The position numbers and the translations under genes were made by a program. From contig DAHUYO010000007.1 of assembly GCA_027315185.1 (NCBI GenBank), forward strand, positions 1 to 64,000: 64,000 nucleotides of DNA. The letters run 5' to 3'. The notes under the pieces are model-generated. The model saw only the letters and a list, made by a program, of their open reading frames with translations. It had not been told where the DNA came from and did not search any database. Of the stretch, positions 8,647-18,121 are shown piece after piece; positions within the stretch are counted from its first letter, which is position 1; each line of letters opens with the position of its first letter. The stretch comes from Acidobacteriota bacterium (GTDB lineage: Bacteria > Acidobacteriota > Terriglobia > Terriglobales > SCQP01).

Positions 8647-9984
8647 ATGCTAGAGGGCATTTTTGATTTTCTCGACCGCCGCTTCCTGCGCACGCCGGAA
8701 AACCGGCTGTGGATGGCACAGCGGCTGCCGCCGGGGTTGATTACGCGCTTGCAGGCGGGCAAGTTCGCCGACACGGTGCGCTATGTGGCGAAGCATTCGC
8801 GGTTTTACCGGGAAAAGTTCCGCGAGCACGGTATTGACCCGGCCCAGGTGCGCACCCATGCGGATCTGGGCGACTTCTTCACGACGCCGGAGGACTTGCG
8901 GGAACGGCCGGTGGAGGATTTTCTCTGCGCCAAGCCGGAGTTCGGTTTCGAAACCACCGGAACCTCGATGGGGATCAACAAGCGCGTGTATTTCTCCTAC
9001 CAGGAGATGTTCGATTACGGCCGCGACGGGGCGGTGGGGTTGTACAACCTGGGGCTGCGCCCGGAGGACGTGGTGGCGGACGGGTTTGACTACTCGTTTT
9101 GGAACGCGCCGTTCACCGCCTATTACTCGATCATGGCCATCGGCGCGTTTCACGTCATCGGCGCCTTCGTCGAACCGCAGGAGTTTTACGACCGCATCAA
9201 GGTGTACAAGCCGAACGTGATCATGGGCGTGCCGACGCACCTGGTGCGCGTGACCGAGGTGGCGGAACGCTGCGGTACCTGGCCGGTGAAGCTGGTGTTC
9301 CTGGGCGGCGAGAACCTGAGCGAGCGCACGCGACAGTACATGGAGGGTGTCTGGCGCGGGGCGAAAGTGCATCTGAGCTACGGCCAGACCGAAGCCTTCG
9401 GCATGAACGGGGTGGAATGCCCGGAAAAGGGCGGCTATCACCTCGGCGCCTTGGCGCTGACCAGCGAGATCTTGAACCCGGATGAGGAAGGCTATGGGGA
9501 GCTGGCGTACACGACGCTGAACCGCACGGTCATGCCGCTGATTCGCTACCGGTCGGCCGACATCACGCGCTGGGCCAGTGACGGGGAATGCCACTGCGGG
9601 CTGCGGATCATGCCGCGGATCGGCAAGATCATCGGCCGCAGCGACGAGCTGATCAACTGCTCGATGGGCAACATCAGCCCGTACTGGTTCGAGGAGATGC
9701 TGCGCGGAGTTCCGGAGGTGACCGATGACTGGCAGGTATTCGTGCGGCGGGGCGACCGCGACGACCGCATCGAGTTCCATTTGGAGCTTGTCAACGGTGC
9801 GTCTCCGGAGGAAGTGAAAAATCTCATTTTCCGCAATATCGAAAGCCGGTTTCCGGATTGCTGGCGGTATTATCAGAAGCGATTTTTCGAATTCGATTTC
9901 CAGTTTCACGCGCCGCGGACGATTAGCGAAGGCCGCAAACTGAAGCGGTTGATTGACGCGCGGCGGGATGCGTGGAATCAATAA
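8647..9984 (+). CDS. PaaK-like adenylate-forming enzyme (phenylacetate-CoA ligase family)
   Basis: ETTGTSMGINKRVYFS, YGQTEAFGMNG, MPLIRYRSADITRW, GKIIGRSDELI. Confidence 0.82.
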   Translation: MLEGIFDFLDRRFLRTPENRLWMAQRLPPGLITRLQAGKFADTVRYVAKHSRFYREKFREHGIDPAQVRTHADLGDFFTTPEDLRERPVEDFLCAKPEFGFETTGTSMGINKRVYFSYQEMFDYGRDGAVGLYNLGLRPEDVVADGFDYSFWNAPFTAYYSIMAIGAFHVIGAFVEPQEFYDRIKVYKPNVIMGVPTHLVRVTEVAERCGTWPVKLVFLGGENLSERTRQYMEGVWRGAKVHLSYGQTEAFGMNGVECPEKGGYHLGALALTSEILNPDEEGYGELAYTTLNRTVMPLIRYRSADITRWASDGECHCGLRIMPRIGKIIGRSDELINCSMGNISPYWFEEMLRGVPEVTDDWQVFVRRGDRDDRIEFHLELVNGASPEEVKNLIFRNIESRFPDCWRYYQKRFFEFDFQFHAPRTISEGRKLKRLIDARRDAWNQ

Positions 9985-10037
9985 GTGGAGCCGCCGTCGG
10001 CCGGGGCTCACCAATTGCCAGGAAAGGCGGAGAGATC

Positions 10038-11354
10038 ATGCCCACACTAGCCCAGAATGGCGGCGCCCGCGCCGTGCCCGCGAATGCGGCCAAGACCTAT
10101 TGGCCGGTGGTCACGCCGGAGGACAAGCGCGCCGTGGCCGCGGTGCTGGACCGCAACGTGTTGTGGGCGATGACGACGCTGGAAGGGCTGCGGTGCCCGG
10201 AGCAGGATGCGCTGGAGCGCGAGTTCGCGGCCTTCCTGGGAGCGCGGCACGCGATCGCGGTGAACGGCGGCACGGCCGGCCTGCATATGGCATTGGTGGC
10301 CAGCGGGGTGCAGGCGGGCGACGAGGTGATCACCAGCGCGTATTCCTTCCTGGCGACGCCGGCGGCGATCTTGCACGCGGGCGCGATTCCGGTGTTCGTG
10401 GATATTGACCCGCGGACCTTCAATTTGGATCCGGGCAAGATCGAGGCCAAGATCACGCCCCGCACGCGGGCCATCCTGCCGGTGGACATTCACGGGCTGT
10501 GCGCGGATTACGACGCCATCGAGGCCATCGCCAAACGGCATGGCCTGCTGGTGGTGGAGGACGCCTGCCAGGCGCCAGGAGCGACGTATCACGGCCGCGG
10601 AGCGGGGCGGCTGGGCCGGGCGGCCGGCTTCAGCGTCAACGGGACCAAGAACTTCTCCGTGGGCGAAGGCGGCTTCATGGTCACCGACGACGACGAGGTG
10701 TACTACCGGGGCAATTGGCTGAAGCAGGTAGGCGAAACGTTACCGGCGGACGATCCCACCATGCGGCAGCAACACTTGCTGGCGTGGAACTACCGGGTGC
10801 AGGAGATGCCCTGCGCGCTGGCGCGCGTGCAGCTGCGCCGCCTGGCTGAGGTGAATGAACGGGGACGGCGCAACGCGGCGATTCTGGATGGATATCTCAA
10901 AGACATCCCGGGCCTGCGGGCGCCGTACATTCCCGCGGGTTGCGTTTCCGTGTATCACAAATACCGGGTGACGCTGGAGCCGGAGGCGTTGGACACGCCG
11001 CAGCGCGGACAAGCGCTGCGCGACGCGTTCATGGCGGCCTTGACCGCGGAAGGCGTGGACGTGGACCTGTGGGGTACGGCGCCGCTGCCGGCGCATCCGA
11101 TGATCCGCGCCCGCCACGGCTTTGGCCGGGGCCTGCCCTGGAGCTTGCATCCGGAGGTGGACTATAGCGACAGCGCCGAGCAATACCCGGTCACGCAGCG
11201 CATGTTCGCCGAGTCCTTTTGCCTCAGCAACGATGAGTATCCGATCTTCGCCCAGAGTGAGAGCCTCATGCACGCCTACGGCGAAGCCTTGCGCAAGGTC
11301 GCCCGGCATGCGGGCGAGTTGCACGCCGCGGCGGCCTGGCAAACCGCGACCTAG
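10038..11354 (+). CDS. DegT/DnrJ/EryC1/StrS (AHBA_syn/StsC-type) PLP aminotransferase
   Basis: NGGTAGLHMALVASGVQAGDEVITSAYSFLAT, VVEDACQAPGA, SVNGTKNFSVGEGGF (PLP Lys); RBS-like ggaaaggcggag before ATG. Confidence 0.9.
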   Translation: MPTLAQNGGARAVPANAAKTYWPVVTPEDKRAVAAVLDRNVLWAMTTLEGLRCPEQDALEREFAAFLGARHAIAVNGGTAGLHMALVASGVQAGDEVITSAYSFLATPAAILHAGAIPVFVDIDPRTFNLDPGKIEAKITPRTRAILPVDIHGLCADYDAIEAIAKRHGLLVVEDACQAPGATYHGRGAGRLGRAAGFSVNGTKNFSVGEGGFMVTDDDEVYYRGNWLKQVGETLPADDPTMRQQHLLAWNYRVQEMPCALARVQLRRLAEVNERGRRNAAILDGYLKDIPGLRAPYIPAGCVSVYHKYRVTLEPEALDTPQRGQALRDAFMAALTAEGVDVDLWGTAPLPAHPMIRARHGFGRGLPWSLHPEVDYSDSAEQYPVTQRMFAESFCLSNDEYPIFAQSESLMHAYGEALRKVARHAGELHAAAAWQTAT

Positions 11355-11451
11355 GCCGGCAGCATACGGTGCGGCCGCGGCGGGACCGGGCCGGCGCCGG
11401 GAATTGCAACGCCGCGGGCCAGGGCTTCATCTCCTTATTAGGAGTATCGCC

Positions 11452-12495
11452 ATGGCCAGTCCCGCCCGCGTGCCCTTGAACCCGCAGCGGCGTGGACCGC
11501 AGGCCGAACGGCTGTACGCCGCGCTGCAAAAGCGCATCGTGGGCCAAGATGCCGCCCTGGGTCCGGTGGTGGACGCCGTACAAACGTTTTTGGCGGGAAT
11601 GCAGGCGCAAACCCGGCCGGTGGCCAACTTTTTATTTTTGGGGCCAACGGGAACGGGCAAAACGCACGTGGTGGAGTCGCTCGCCGCCGCGCTGTTTCAA
11701 CACCCACGGGCGGCGATCAAGGTGGACTGCGGAGAATTCCAGCACGGCCATGAGATCGCCAAGCTGATTGGCTCGCCGCCGGGATACCTGGGACACCGCG
11801 AAACGCATCCGGTGTTGACGCAAGAAGCGCTGAACCAGCACCACGCGGCGGAAATGCCGCTTTCGCTGGTGCTGTTCGATGAAATCGAAAAGGCCTCCGA
11901 TGCGCTGTGGCAGTTGCTGCTGGGGATTTTGGATAAGGCGACACTGACGCTGGGCGACAATCGCCGCACCTCGTTCGCCCAAGCCTTGATCTTCATGACC
12001 AGCAACCTGGGAGCGGCGGAGATGAGCCAATTGCTGACACCCGGACTGGGCTTCGCGCCGCCGGGACGGGGCGACCTGGAACGGCGGCTGGCGACGGTGG
12101 CGACCGAGGCGGCGCGGCGAAAATTTTCTCCGGAGTTCTTTAACCGGCTCGATTCGGTGGTGGTGTTCCATCCCTTGGACGGCGGGCAGCTGGAACGAGT
12201 GCTGGATTTGGAACTGGAGTGGGTACGGGAACGGCTGGGCCACGCGGGCTCGCCGGCGGCGTTCCCCTTTCGCTGCACCGCGGCGGCCAGGGAGCTGCTA
12301 TTGCGCGATGGCGCCGACCGCAAATACGGGGCGCGGCATTTGAAACGGGCGATCGAGCGGTTGCTGGTGCATCCGCTGGCGAATTTGATCGCCACGCGGC
12401 AGGTTTTGCCGCAGGACGTGCTGGTCGTGGATGTGGATGAGACGCGGACGGCGCTGGCCTTTGCACGGGAGCAGGCCGCGCGGCAGCGCGGGTAA
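11452..12495 (+). CDS. stand-alone AAA+ ATPase resembling ClpA/B D2 domain
   Basis: FLGPTGTGKTHVVESLA (Walker A), GSPPGYLGHRE pore-loop-like, LVLFDEIEKA (Walker B), FFNRLD; no D1 or N domain. Confidence 0.85.
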   Translation: MASPARVPLNPQRRGPQAERLYAALQKRIVGQDAALGPVVDAVQTFLAGMQAQTRPVANFLFLGPTGTGKTHVVESLAAALFQHPRAAIKVDCGEFQHGHEIAKLIGSPPGYLGHRETHPVLTQEALNQHHAAEMPLSLVLFDEIEKASDALWQLLLGILDKATLTLGDNRRTSFAQALIFMTSNLGAAEMSQLLTPGLGFAPPGRGDLERRLATVATEAARRKFSPEFFNRLDSVVVFHPLDGGQLERVLDLELEWVRERLGHAGSPAAFPFRCTAAARELLLRDGADRKYGARHLKRAIERLLVHPLANLIATRQVLPQDVLVVDVDETRTALAFAREQAARQRG

Positions 12496-12507
12496 GGCAT
12501 CCGCGGC

Positions 12508-14433
12508 TTACTGGATTGGGATGTAGGTGACCGCGCCGGCGGCGTTCACTTGGTTGCTATCGGCAGGGCTGGATGGCGCCGAAGCCTGCTCCATGGCGGC
12601 GAGGTCCACGCGGGCCAAATACTTGCCATCGCCGCGCAGCGCCAAGCCATAGATGGTGCTGTTGAGACCGATCATGACCGTTTCGGCTTGCGGGGCGGTG
12701 GCATTGGACCAATCCACGCCATCCGGTCCGGCGCCGAGCTGCGCCCAGCGAATGGCGGCCGGCGCCGCCGGGGAGCCGGCGAAGGGGGCGCTGGGCAGGG
12801 TCGCCACCGCCAGACAGCCGCCGGAGTTGCCCAACCACGCCAAATGGCTGCTGGGCTCCAATTGCGCGGCGCGCCAGCCTCCGCTACAGGCGCTGGTGAC
12901 GCTGAACTGGGCCGCCGGGGCGGTGATGCTGCCGCCGGACGCGGTGGCGGCGTTAAAGTTAATGGCCGTGTATTCGCCGCTGGCGGCATCGGCCAGCAGA
13001 CCGAGCGAAGTGCTGGGATCAAAGGCGGCAGCGGTCAATTCCGACCCCAAAGTGAACCCAGCGGTGCTGGGCAGGGAATACGACTGGACGGCGCCGGTGG
13101 CGAGATTGATGACATTGAGGCCGGAGCCGCTGGAGGTGAAGTACGGAGCGAAGATGCGCTGGGTGGCGGAGTCGTAGGCGAAGTTTTCCGCCGCGGGAGC
13201 GGCGATGGGGGTGGAGGCGGCGCCGGTGGCGAGATTCAGGGTCAGATAGCCGGACGCGGTGTCGAGAATCGCCTCATTGCGGCTGGCGTCCACCACGGCG
13301 CCGCAGACGCCGCAGGTGAAGCCGTCACTGAAGGTCGTGGTGGCGCTGTTCGGGATGGCGTAGGTATTGGTGACGGTGTCGTTGGTTGCGTCCACCAGCA
13401 CCAAGCTGTTGGTAGTGGCGCTGGTGACCGCGACGGTGTTGGTCTGGGGGTCAGCCGCCGCCGCGGTAGGAGCGAAGCCGCTGGGCATGGCGATGTCCAC
13501 CGGCGTTCCACCGCTGCTCAGTTGCTGTCCGGTGTCGCCGTTGACCACCGCGACATGGTTGGCGCCGGCCAGGGGCACATAGACCTTATTGGCGAGAATG
13601 GGCGCGCCGCTGGAGTTGGCGCCGACGGATTCGATCAGATCCGCCAATGCGGACGAGGCCGCGGGGCTGTCCGGTTCCACCACGACGTTCACCGGATTGG
13701 CGGGCGTGCTGTTGGGGCTGGTGATTCCGATCTGAGTCAAACCGGCGGCGTTCACCGTGACCGGGACGGTTAACGACTGGAAGGGCGCGGTAGCGCCGGT
13801 GGGGGCGACGACCGCGCCGGCGGCGCCGCTGCTGATGGTGGCGACGGAATTGGAATATAGGAACTGGCCGTGCAACGTAAGGGTATAGCTGTTGCCCTGG
13901 ACCATGGCCGGAACCGATTGCGGATTGCTGCCGCTGGTCTGCAGCGTGACCGAGGTCAGCACCGGCGCCGGGGTGGTCAGTTGCACCTGGGCTTGGGCGT
14001 GCGCCGAACTCAAAGCCTGGGCGCTGACGGTGACGACAAAGATGTCGTGGGCCGGTGGGAGGGCAGGCGCGGTGTAAAGACCGGTGGAATCAATGGTGCC
14101 GTAGGGTGCAGAGCCGTCCGGCTCCTTGCCGCCAGGCAGGTCGTTGCCGCTCACCGGGTCCACGATGGACCAACTGACTTTGTGATCGGGGCTGTAGTAG
14201 ACCGCAGCCTTAAACTGTTGCGTTCCCGGCGAAATCTTCCCGCTGCTGTCCTCGGTGGCCAACGGAATGACCACGGGACCAAACCCGATCGGGCCAGCGG
14301 AGGGGTTTATGGTCACCGAGGGTTGGGGCGGCGGAATATAGTAATTCTGGCATCCGGCCAACAGCGCCGCGAACGCCAAGGTGGACAGGCAAAGGAGAAG
14401 TGGGCGCGGACGCGGAAAGGGCAAAAGCACCAT
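12508..14433 (-). CDS. lipoprotein with YncE-like beta-propeller/Ig-like repeats
   Basis: Signal peptide with lipobox LLAGC; repeated VNGDTG, VDATNDTV, INLATG blades. Confidence 0.6.
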   Translation of the reverse strand: MVLLPFPRPRPLLLCLSTLAFAALLAGCQNYYIPPPQPSVTINPSAGPIGFGPVVIPLATEDSSGKISPGTQQFKAAVYYSPDHKVSWSIVDPVSGNDLPGGKEPDGSAPYGTIDSTGLYTAPALPPAHDIFVVTVSAQALSSAHAQAQVQLTTPAPVLTSVTLQTSGSNPQSVPAMVQGNSYTLTLHGQFLYSNSVATISSGAAGAVVAPTGATAPFQSLTVPVTVNAAGLTQIGITSPNSTPANPVNVVVEPDSPAASSALADLIESVGANSSGAPILANKVYVPLAGANHVAVVNGDTGQQLSSGGTPVDIAMPSGFAPTAAAADPQTNTVAVTSATTNSLVLVDATNDTVTNTYAIPNSATTTFSDGFTCGVCGAVVDASRNEAILDTASGYLTLNLATGAASTPIAAPAAENFAYDSATQRIFAPYFTSSGSGLNVINLATGAVQSYSLPSTAGFTLGSELTAAAFDPSTSLGLLADAASGEYTAINFNAATASGGSITAPAAQFSVTSACSGGWRAAQLEPSSHLAWLGNSGGCLAVATLPSAPFAGSPAAPAAIRWAQLGAGPDGVDWSNATAPQAETVMIGLNSTIYGLALRGDGKYLARVDLAAMEQASAPSSPADSNQVNAAGAVTYIPIQ

Positions 14434-14677
14434 CCAGGCTGGATTTTGCGGCGCCGCCCCTGATTCCCGGGCGGCCCAGCGGGTAAAAGGGATTATACAA
14501 GAGGGCTGGGCAACAAGGCAGAGGGCAAATGCCGGAGTTGTGGGCTAAAAAGCGCAATCACGGCATTGGAGGCGAACCCGCCTTCCCAAAGGGGCGAATG
14601 CGGGGCGGCTTTGCTGGTCGGGTGGGATGCTGCCCGGCGCAACGCGCCGCGGCGACAGGCCTGGTTCGCCGGGCTCG

Positions 14678-15214
14678 CTAGGCGGCGCGGCGGCGGCGCG
14701 GCGCTTCGCTGGCCGCGTCCTCGGCCATGCCCTCGGTCCAGTGCAGCTTACTCGCCTTCAGCAGTTCCAGCACGAGCTTGGCGGTTTCCTGCTCTTCACG
14801 CAGAGTTTCCCGCAGCAGGCGGGCCGCATCCCGATGGCCCATTTGCTGCGCCAAAAAGCTGAGGGTCTCGTAGGCGGAGGTTTCGTAGCGCTCGATTTGC
14901 AGGGCCGCGAGCAGGGTGTTGAGATCGCGCAATTCGGGATTGAGGCCCTCGACCACGGCGCTGTGCTTCTCCGCCATCAACCCGTCCAAGCCGGGGCAAG
15001 CCGTTTCCCGGGACTCGGCGCCGATGGCATGAAAGACCGCCTCCAAGCGTTGGAGATGACCTTCGGTCTGCTTGCGGTGGCGCGCGAAGGCGCGCTTGGC
15101 GTCGCCGCGTTGGGTGTCGCGCTCGGCGTCGGAGAGGACGGCGAGCAGCTGTTTTTCGGTGCTTTGGAGATGCTGAAGTTGATGGATCAAGAACTCATGC
15201 GCGGTTTGCATCAT
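14678..15214 (-). CDS. DUF892/YciE-like ferritin-like protein
   Basis: MMQTAHEFLIHQLQHLQSTEKQLLAVLSDAE...YETSAYETLSFLAQQMG...LLRETLREEQETAKLV. Confidence 0.75.
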   Translation of the reverse strand: MMQTAHEFLIHQLQHLQSTEKQLLAVLSDAERDTQRGDAKRAFARHRKQTEGHLQRLEAVFHAIGAESRETACPGLDGLMAEKHSAVVEGLNPELRDLNTLLAALQIERYETSAYETLSFLAQQMGHRDAARLLRETLREEQETAKLVLELLKASKLHWTEGMAEDAASEAPRRRRAA

Positions 15215-15276
15215 CGCCCTCCAGGCATGGCGGCCAGCGAGGTTGGATGCGCCGGCCCGGGGCCGCGGCCACGCGC

Positions 15277-16593
15277 TTAGCGGCCGGAAGCCAGGGTTGG
15301 CGGCCGAAGGTGAAGCACGGCGTCGGCGGGCAGCGGCAGCGCCTGTAGGGCACCCAGCCAACGACGGCAGCGGGCGGCGAAAGCGGCCCGGGCGGAGGCC
15401 GGAACCGGCGCCGCCGGGGGCAGCTTGCGCCGCAGCTGCTGGAAGTTTTCGAAGCGCCCGAAATGGGTGATGCGGAAATCCAAGTGCGGCCCGGTAGCCA
15501 TGCCGGTCATGCCTACCCGGCCGATGGTTTGGCCCTGGCGGACGCGCTGGCCCACGTGCACCAGAATCTTCGAAAGGTGCAGATAGAGCGTCTGATAGCC
15601 GCTGGCGTGACGCAGCCTAATCATATTGCCGCCTTCACCATCCCAACCGGCAAAGATGACGCGGCCATTGCCGAGGGCTTGCACTGGGGTGCCCATCGGG
15701 GCGCCGTAATCCACGCCCAAATGCGGACGCCAGATCTTCAAAATGGGATGGAAGCGGTCGTAGCTAAACGGGCTGGTGACCCGTAGGCGGACAAACTTCA
15801 GCGGCGAGCGCAAGAACTCCCGCCGCAGCGGCCGGCCGTCGGGACGGTAATAGGCGGGCAGGCCGGCGGCATCGGTAAAGCGCACGGCGCGATAGGCGTG
15901 GCCCGCGTTCACGTACTCCGCGGCGAGGATGGGGCCATAGCCGCCAAAGTGGCCATGGCGGAGGCGTTTCTCCACGAGCACGCGGAAAGTGTCACCGGGG
16001 CGGGTATCGGTGTAGAAATCAAGGTCCCAGCCGAAGATTTGCGCTAACTGAAGGGCCAGAACGTCGCGCTCGCCGGCGGTTTCCACGGCGGCGAACAACG
16101 AATGGCGCACCGTGCTGCTGACGCCGACCAACTCGGTTTGGAAATGCAGGCGGCGCAGCTGGGCATTCCAATCGCTGGCGGGAGCGCCCGCGGCACGGGT
16201 CAGCACCAGGGCGTGCCGGCGGTCCACGCGATAGCGCAGCCGGCGCGGGGCGCCACTCGGGGCGGTCCAGAGAGTCAAGCGGCGCCCGGCGCGGATGTGA
16301 CCCACGTCAAACACCGGACGGGCGGCGGCGGCCATGGCGCGGGCTTCGGCGTTGGGCAGGCTCCAAGTGGAGTGCAGGAACGCTACCCAGGTGGCGCCGG
16401 GACGCAGGGAGGCCTGATGCCGTATCTCGGCTGGGGGCTGGGGGTGGAGAGCGTGGGTTGCAGAGCGGGAAGGCGTCGCCGCTTCGGTATGGCAGGCGGC
16501 GCCAGCCAAGGCCAAAGCCAAGGCCAGGGCCAGGGAAATCGAGTCGGTACGAGCGGCTGGCCGCAGGCGGGGCGTGAGTCGCATCCAGCGCAC
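15277..16593 (-). CDS. M23-family metallopeptidase, exported
   Basis: Signal peptide (LALALALALAGAAC); HLGVDYGAPMGTPVQALGNGRVIFAGWDGEGGNMIRLRHASGYQTLYLHLS ... GPHLDFRI; GTG start. Confidence 0.9.
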   Translation of the reverse strand: MRWMRLTPRLRPAARTDSISLALALALALAGAACHTEAATPSRSATHALHPQPPAEIRHQASLRPGATWVAFLHSTWSLPNAEARAMAAAARPVFDVGHIRAGRRLTLWTAPSGAPRRLRYRVDRRHALVLTRAAGAPASDWNAQLRRLHFQTELVGVSSTVRHSLFAAVETAGERDVLALQLAQIFGWDLDFYTDTRPGDTFRVLVEKRLRHGHFGGYGPILAAEYVNAGHAYRAVRFTDAAGLPAYYRPDGRPLRREFLRSPLKFVRLRVTSPFSYDRFHPILKIWRPHLGVDYGAPMGTPVQALGNGRVIFAGWDGEGGNMIRLRHASGYQTLYLHLSKILVHVGQRVRQGQTIGRVGMTGMATGPHLDFRITHFGRFENFQQLRRKLPPAAPVPASARAAFAARCRRWLGALQALPLPADAVLHLRPPTLASGR

Positions 16594-16599
16594 GGAGGC

Positions 16600-16605
16600 A
16601 TTGTA
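16600..16605 (-). promoter_or_regulatory. -10-like TACAAT, 6 nt before M23 peptidase GTG start
   Basis: Reverse strand TACAAT-GCCTCC-GTG. Confidence 0.55.
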
Positions 16606-16753
16606 GCCGCGTCGCGCCTATGCGAGCGACGGCTTTTTTACCGCAATGTCCGGCAGTACTGCCTTTCAGCCGAGCGGGGCAGTGGTGGATGGGACTGGCG
16701 GGCGCCGTTGCTTGCGGGGAGCGGAATCGCCGCCGGGCAAACGGAGGATGGGT

Positions 16754-16885
16754 TCAGGAGCGCTTCTGCGCGGCGCGCAGCGTACGGCCCATGCCCGCAA
16801 TGACCAGCTTGGTGGCCAAGAAGCCAAGGGAGGTGGTAAAGCCCGCCGCCAGCACTCCCGCCGTAACTTGCAAAACGCCTGACAT
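16754..16885 (-). CDS. candidate 43-aa small membrane protein
   Basis: ATG...TGA reading MSGVLQVTAGVLAAGFTTSLGFLATKLVIAGMGRTLRAAQKRS, gaagg RBS-like sequence 4 nt upstream; below the ORF-track length cutoff. Confidence 0.4.
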   Translation of the reverse strand: MSGVLQVTAGVLAAGFTTSLGFLATKLVIAGMGRTLRAAQKRS

Positions 16886-17128
16886 GATGCCTTCGCCGAA
16901 TTCGAACGCAATTTATTCAGCAAGTCGGTTGCCATGTTGGTGCGATAGCCGACAGGGCGGAGATTTTCCGCGCCGGCTTGGCGTCCGAGCGCATGGAGCC
17001 CGAAATGGGCGGCATTGGGGCAGGCGGGTAGTGGCGCCAAGCGGGTTCTTTTTACCCGTTTCACGGCAAGGATTACCAAGCGGCTGCGGAATCCGGGGCG
17101 ATCCCAGTGGCCCGGGCCGCTGGCGGAT

Positions 17129-17134
17129 TAAAAT
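17129..17134 (+). promoter_or_regulatory. -10-like TAAAAT, 6 nt before pgsA-like GTG start
   Basis: TAAAAT-ggtgcc-GTG. Confidence 0.55.
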
Positions 17135-17140
17135 GGTGCC

Positions 17141-17767
17141 GTGGATGCGCCGGCGACATGGGGCCCGCCGTCTGCTCCGGCGCGCTGGAGCGACTGGCTG
17201 ACGCCCGCCAACCTGGTGACCGAGTTGCGCCTGCTGAGCGTGCCGGTCATCATTGCCGCCGTATTGGACAGGGCGTTCGGTTGGGCGCTGTTATTGGCCG
17301 TTGCCGCGGGGGTTAGCGATGGGCTGGATGGCTGGCTGGCGCGGCATCGCCACGCGGCGGCGGTGTCCAAGTTGGGCGAGTATCTGGATCCGATTGCCGA
17401 CAAGGTGCTGCTGAGTTCGCTGTTCGTGGCCCTGGCGCTGACCGGGGCGCTGCCTTGGGTATTGACCCTGTTGGTGTTTACCCGGGATTTAACCATCGTG
17501 GGCGTGGCGTTGACGGTATATCTGCGCACCGGATTTCGCGATTTCCGGCCCACCTACCTGGGCAAGGCGAATACGGTGGCGCAGATCGCCACCGTGGCAT
17601 TGGCATTGCTGAATCACTTCCATTCGGCGGCGTGGAGTTTGCGGCTGGAATGGCTGGGCTGGGGCACGGTGTTTGTCTTGGCCTATGGGTCCGGGATTCA
17701 CTATGCCTTCGTCGGCGCACGCAGGTACCACGCATGGCGGGGACAGCCCCGCCGGCTCGCCGCCTAG
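17141..17767 (+). CDS. pgsA: CDP-alcohol phosphatidyltransferase, PgsA-like
   Basis: SDGLDGWLARHRHAAAVSKLGEYLDPIADK matches the DGx2ARx8-9Gx3Dx3D motif. Confidence 0.85.
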   Translation: MDAPATWGPPSAPARWSDWLTPANLVTELRLLSVPVIIAAVLDRAFGWALLLAVAAGVSDGLDGWLARHRHAAAVSKLGEYLDPIADKVLLSSLFVALALTGALPWVLTLLVFTRDLTIVGVALTVYLRTGFRDFRPTYLGKANTVAQIATVALALLNHFHSAAWSLRLEWLGWGTVFVLAYGSGIHYAFVGARRYHAWRGQPRRLAA

Positions 17768-17836
17768 GCAGAGGCGCGGGGGAACCAGCCGTGGGGGAAC
17801 CAGCCGATTGCGGCCGCCCGGCATCCAACGCCGATA

Positions 17837-18115
17837 ATGGCGCCGATTCCGAGTGCGGCCGGGTCCGTTGGTGGGCGGGCGCAGGCCCGGGCCCAGGGCT
17901 CCGGGCGCAAGCTAGAGGCAGGGATACGCGAATTCCAGCGCCAGCTGGAAGGGTTGCGAGCCGAGGGGCGGGAATGGCTGCGGCTGGGGCGGCGATTCCT
18001 GCGCCAGGTCCAGGAGCCTGGGGGCCGCCAGCACCAGATCTTGCTGTTGCTGGCGGTGGCCGCTGGCGCGGGTTGGTTAGCCGGCTTTCTGACCGGAGGG
18101 CGCCGGGAAGGGTAA
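17837..18115 (+). CDS. small C-terminally membrane-anchored protein
   Basis: 92 aa, charged/coiled-coil-like body then one TM segment (ILLLLAVAAGAGWLAGFL). Confidence 0.5.
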   Translation: MAPIPSAAGSVGGRAQARAQGSGRKLEAGIREFQRQLEGLRAEGREWLRLGRRFLRQVQEPGGRQHQILLLLAVAAGAGWLAGFLTGGRREG

Positions 18116-18121
18116 GCGATC

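Noticed and set aside
16498-16540. Simple repeat gccaaggccaaagccaaggccagggcc
   Set aside because: It encodes the Leu/Ala core of the M23 peptidase signal peptide; low complexity rather than a mobile repeat
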